From: Thermoplasmata archaeon
Lineage (GTDB): Archaea; Thermoplasmatota; Thermoplasmata; GCA-020350865
Length of the DNA stretch: 15,659 bases
NCBI GenBank assembly: GCA_020351895.1
Contig: CP070672.1
Coordinates: 1,960,358-1,976,016 of the forward strand
Direction: 5' to 3'
The position numbers were made by a program, and so were the translations under genes. Below are positions 14,139 to 15,659 of this stretch, piece by piece; position 1 is the stretch's first letter, and the number at the start of each line of letters is the position of its first letter. The notes beneath the pieces are model-generated. The model saw only the letters and a program-made list of their open reading frames with translations, had not been told where the DNA came from and did not search any database.

Positions 14139-15659
14139 TTATGGCGGCCCAATCACCCTTATCTCGTCGCTATATCCCTCAAACACCGTTCCATCTGTAA
14201 ACTCTCCAGTAACCTTTAGATTATAAGTTCCTGGTGACAGCATATCCTCCACTTCGCTTCTGTCGAACTTGACCATGAGGGTAGTGTTTTGGATGTCGCC
14301 CCATTCTGAGGGGATTACTTCCTCGAGAATTACTGTTTCGATCTCGATATCGTTAACATCGTAGCCAAAAGGCAGGTCGATATAACATGTTATCCATCTT
14401 CCTTTTGACTTAAGATTTAATGTATCGGGGTCGATATCAATTGAGGCCTTGGGTCTCACCCATGGATGTGAATATTTTATCGTAGCACAGTCCAGTGATT
14501 CCCAACCCGATCCACCACCTGAGCTTCGCCCTGTTACATACACGTTTCCATGCACATCCAAAGCCATGTCGAATACCTCATCCCTGTCATTTCCTGGTCC
14601 ATTATAGTTCGCCACCCAAAGCTGATTACCCAAACTGTCATACGCGATGGTAGTATAATCAGAGTCCTGAGTTTCCCCACCATCTCCAGTTACATAGATA
14701 TTTCCTGAAGAGTCCGCGGCTATATCTTCGGCACGCTCATAGGTATTTGTCGGGCCATTGTATCTTGCAACCCAGAGTTCGGTACCAGACGGGTCATAAG
14801 CTACTGTGGCGTAGTCACGATATGTCCCGTTTCCATGACTGGAACCTGTAACATAAATATTGCCGAGAGAGTCCAAGGTCAAAGCCACGCCATAATCGTT
14901 GTCATTACCGGGGCCATTGTATCTCGCAACCCAGAGCTGGTTGCCATTTGAATCATATTTTATTGTGGCATAATCCGAGTTTCCATTGGGATACGGCAAT
15001 GGTTTGCTATCGCTATACCCGGTAACATAAATGTTATCAAATTGATCTATAACTATGGCATTTGAGTAATCCCGACCGTTCACAGGACCATCATATTTTG
15101 CCGTCCATAGCTCGTTTCCGTCGGTATCGTAGGCTATGGTCATATAGTCGTAGTCCGAACCCTCGGAATCAGTATACCCTGTCACATACACGTTTCCCAT
15201 CGAGTCTAAAGCGATCTCCTTAGCGTGGTCATTGTGATTTCCGGGGCTATTGTACCTTGCCACCCAGAGCTCATTACCTGATGGGTCGTATTTTATTGTG
15301 GCAAAATCATCAAGGTATTCGTAACTACTTCCAGTTACATAGACATTCCCTAGCAAATCAACTGCAATGGCATTTGGCGAATCACTAGAATATCCCGGGC
15401 CGTTATATCTAGCTGCCCATAGTTCATTGCCAAAGGGATCATATTTTATTGTGACATAGTCACTCATAGGGTAAAAGGGCCAAATATCCATAGGATCCCA
15501 GCTGTCCCCCGTAACATATACATTTCCAATGGAATCCAATGTTATAGCCAATGCTACATCCTCTAAATGCGCAGGTCCATCATATCTTGCCATCCAGAGC
15601 TCATTACCTGACGGGTCGTACTTTATCGTGGCTATGTCACTGGTGGAAAAATTGGAACG
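14139..15659 (-). CDS. SBBP-repeat beta-propeller surface protein, 5'-truncated
   Basis: The frame stays open to the right edge (22 codons beyond the internal ATG at 15593), so the N-terminus, including any signal peptide, is outside the window. About seven ~50-60-residue repeats follow one another, each with the pattern DYATIKYDPSGNELWVARYN, then a Gly/Asn-rich turn, then LDSLGNIYVTGSS. This is the SBBP (beta-propeller) repeat, PF06739. A closing half repeat (DCATIKY) precedes a ~105-residue C-terminal beta domain with IDIDPDTLNLKSKGRW, CYIDLPFGYDVNDIEIETV and LMVKFDRSEVEDML, ending GYSDEIRVIGPP. That domain is familiar from archaeal and some bacterial secreted proteins. The protein probably forms one seven-bladed propeller on the cell surface or outside it; ligand unknown. 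It is convergent with the small secreted protein gene. No catalytic residues are evident. Confidence 0.88.
   Translation of the reverse strand, partial: RSNFSTSDIATIKYDPSGNELWMARYDGPAHLEDVALAITLDSIGNVYVTGDSWDPMDIWPFYPMSDYVTIKYDPFGNELWAARYNGPGYSSDSPNAIAVDLLGNVYVTGSSYEYLDDFATIKYDPSGNELWVARYNSPGNHNDHAKEIALDSMGNVYVTGYTDSEGSDYDYMTIAYDTDGNELWTAKYDGPVNGRDYSNAIVIDQFDNIYVTGYSDSKPLPYPNGNSDYATIKYDSNGNQLWVARYNGPGNDNDYGVALTLDSLGNIYVTGSSHGNGTYRDYATVAYDPSGTELWVARYNGPTNTYERAEDIAADSSGNIYVTGDGGETQDSDYTTIAYDSLGNQLWVANYNGPGNDRDEVFDMALDVHGNVYVTGRSSGGGSGWESLDCATIKYSHPWVRPKASIDIDPDTLNLKSKGRWITCYIDLPFGYDVNDIEIETVILEEVIPSEWGDIQNTTLMVKFDRSEVEDMLSPGTYNLKVTGEFTDGTVFEGYSDEIRVIGPP
14480..15659 (-). repeat. Tandem SBBP-coding repeats
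   Basis: The segment encoding LWVARYNGP recurs seven times (near 14612, 14767, 14926, 15101, 15258, 15412 and 15589 on the plus strand, as variants of GCAACCCAGAGCTC), spaced about 155-177 nt. Copies differ at many third positions and in turn length, so the array is old or has diverged under selection, not newly amplified. Confidence 0.85.

Noticed and set aside
14041..14226. Plus-strand 61-codon frame at the end of the SBBP gene
   Set aside because: Half of it is antisense to the SBBP C-terminal domain, and there is no ribosome site.
14480..15659. Regularly spaced repeats considered as a CRISPR-like array
   Set aside because: They are in frame, degenerate at third positions and encode SBBP propeller blades; the spacing is about 155-177 nt.

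Overview
The window reads as a piece of an archaeal chromosome. Promoters look like TATA boxes about 25-30 nt upstream of leaders with strong GGAGG-type ribosome binding sites. Candidate terminators are bare T-runs without hairpins. The gene set fits: a GTP-type PEP carboxykinase of the form seen in archaea, a Rab/Ras-like small GTPase, UPF0104-type and GT-C membrane proteins, and an SBBP-repeat surface protein. Several DNA-metabolism genes (XPB helicase with its partner, exonuclease VII) look bacterial in type. That mixture is reminiscent of Thermoplasmata-related Euryarchaeota, but the lineage is an inference and cannot be fixed from this sequence alone.

Layout. 1-1993 (+): the 3' end of a flippase/LPG-synthase-like membrane protein overlaps a polytopic GT-C glycosyltransferase, probably for cell-surface glycan or lipid work. 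It meets, tail to tail with one base between the stops, the 1995-3884 (-) PEP carboxykinase gene. Then come 4008-5174 (-), an unrecognised six-TM protein with an external beta-type domain, and 5269-8188 (-), an overlapping pair: an XPB-type helicase and its winged-helix/PF13625-like partner. Next are 8422-10005 (-), xseB and xseA (exonuclease VII). The XPB pair and exonuclease VII form a same-strand block of DNA repair or processing genes.

10006-10227 is a divergent promoter region. 10228-11121 (+) is a small GTPase with intact G1-G5 motifs and an unrecognised ~105-residue C-terminal extension, followed by T-run terminators. 11205-11657 (-) is a helical hypothetical protein. 11853-12958 holds a decayed IS4-like transposase with several in-frame stops, a frameshift and loss of one catalytic Asp. 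13285-13812 (+) is a small secreted protein with a near-perfect Shine-Dalgarno site. 14139 to the right edge (-) is the C-terminal part of a secreted SBBP beta-propeller protein.

The left two-thirds is a mosaic of housekeeping and transferred DNA-repair genes. The right third (IS remnant, AT-rich spacers, secreted proteins) looks like an accessory surface-protein region. I found no CRISPR array, tRNA or rRNA. The points most worth following are the bacterial-type XPB two-gene cassette, whose two proteins visibly share a domain, and the GTPase with its unrecognised tail.
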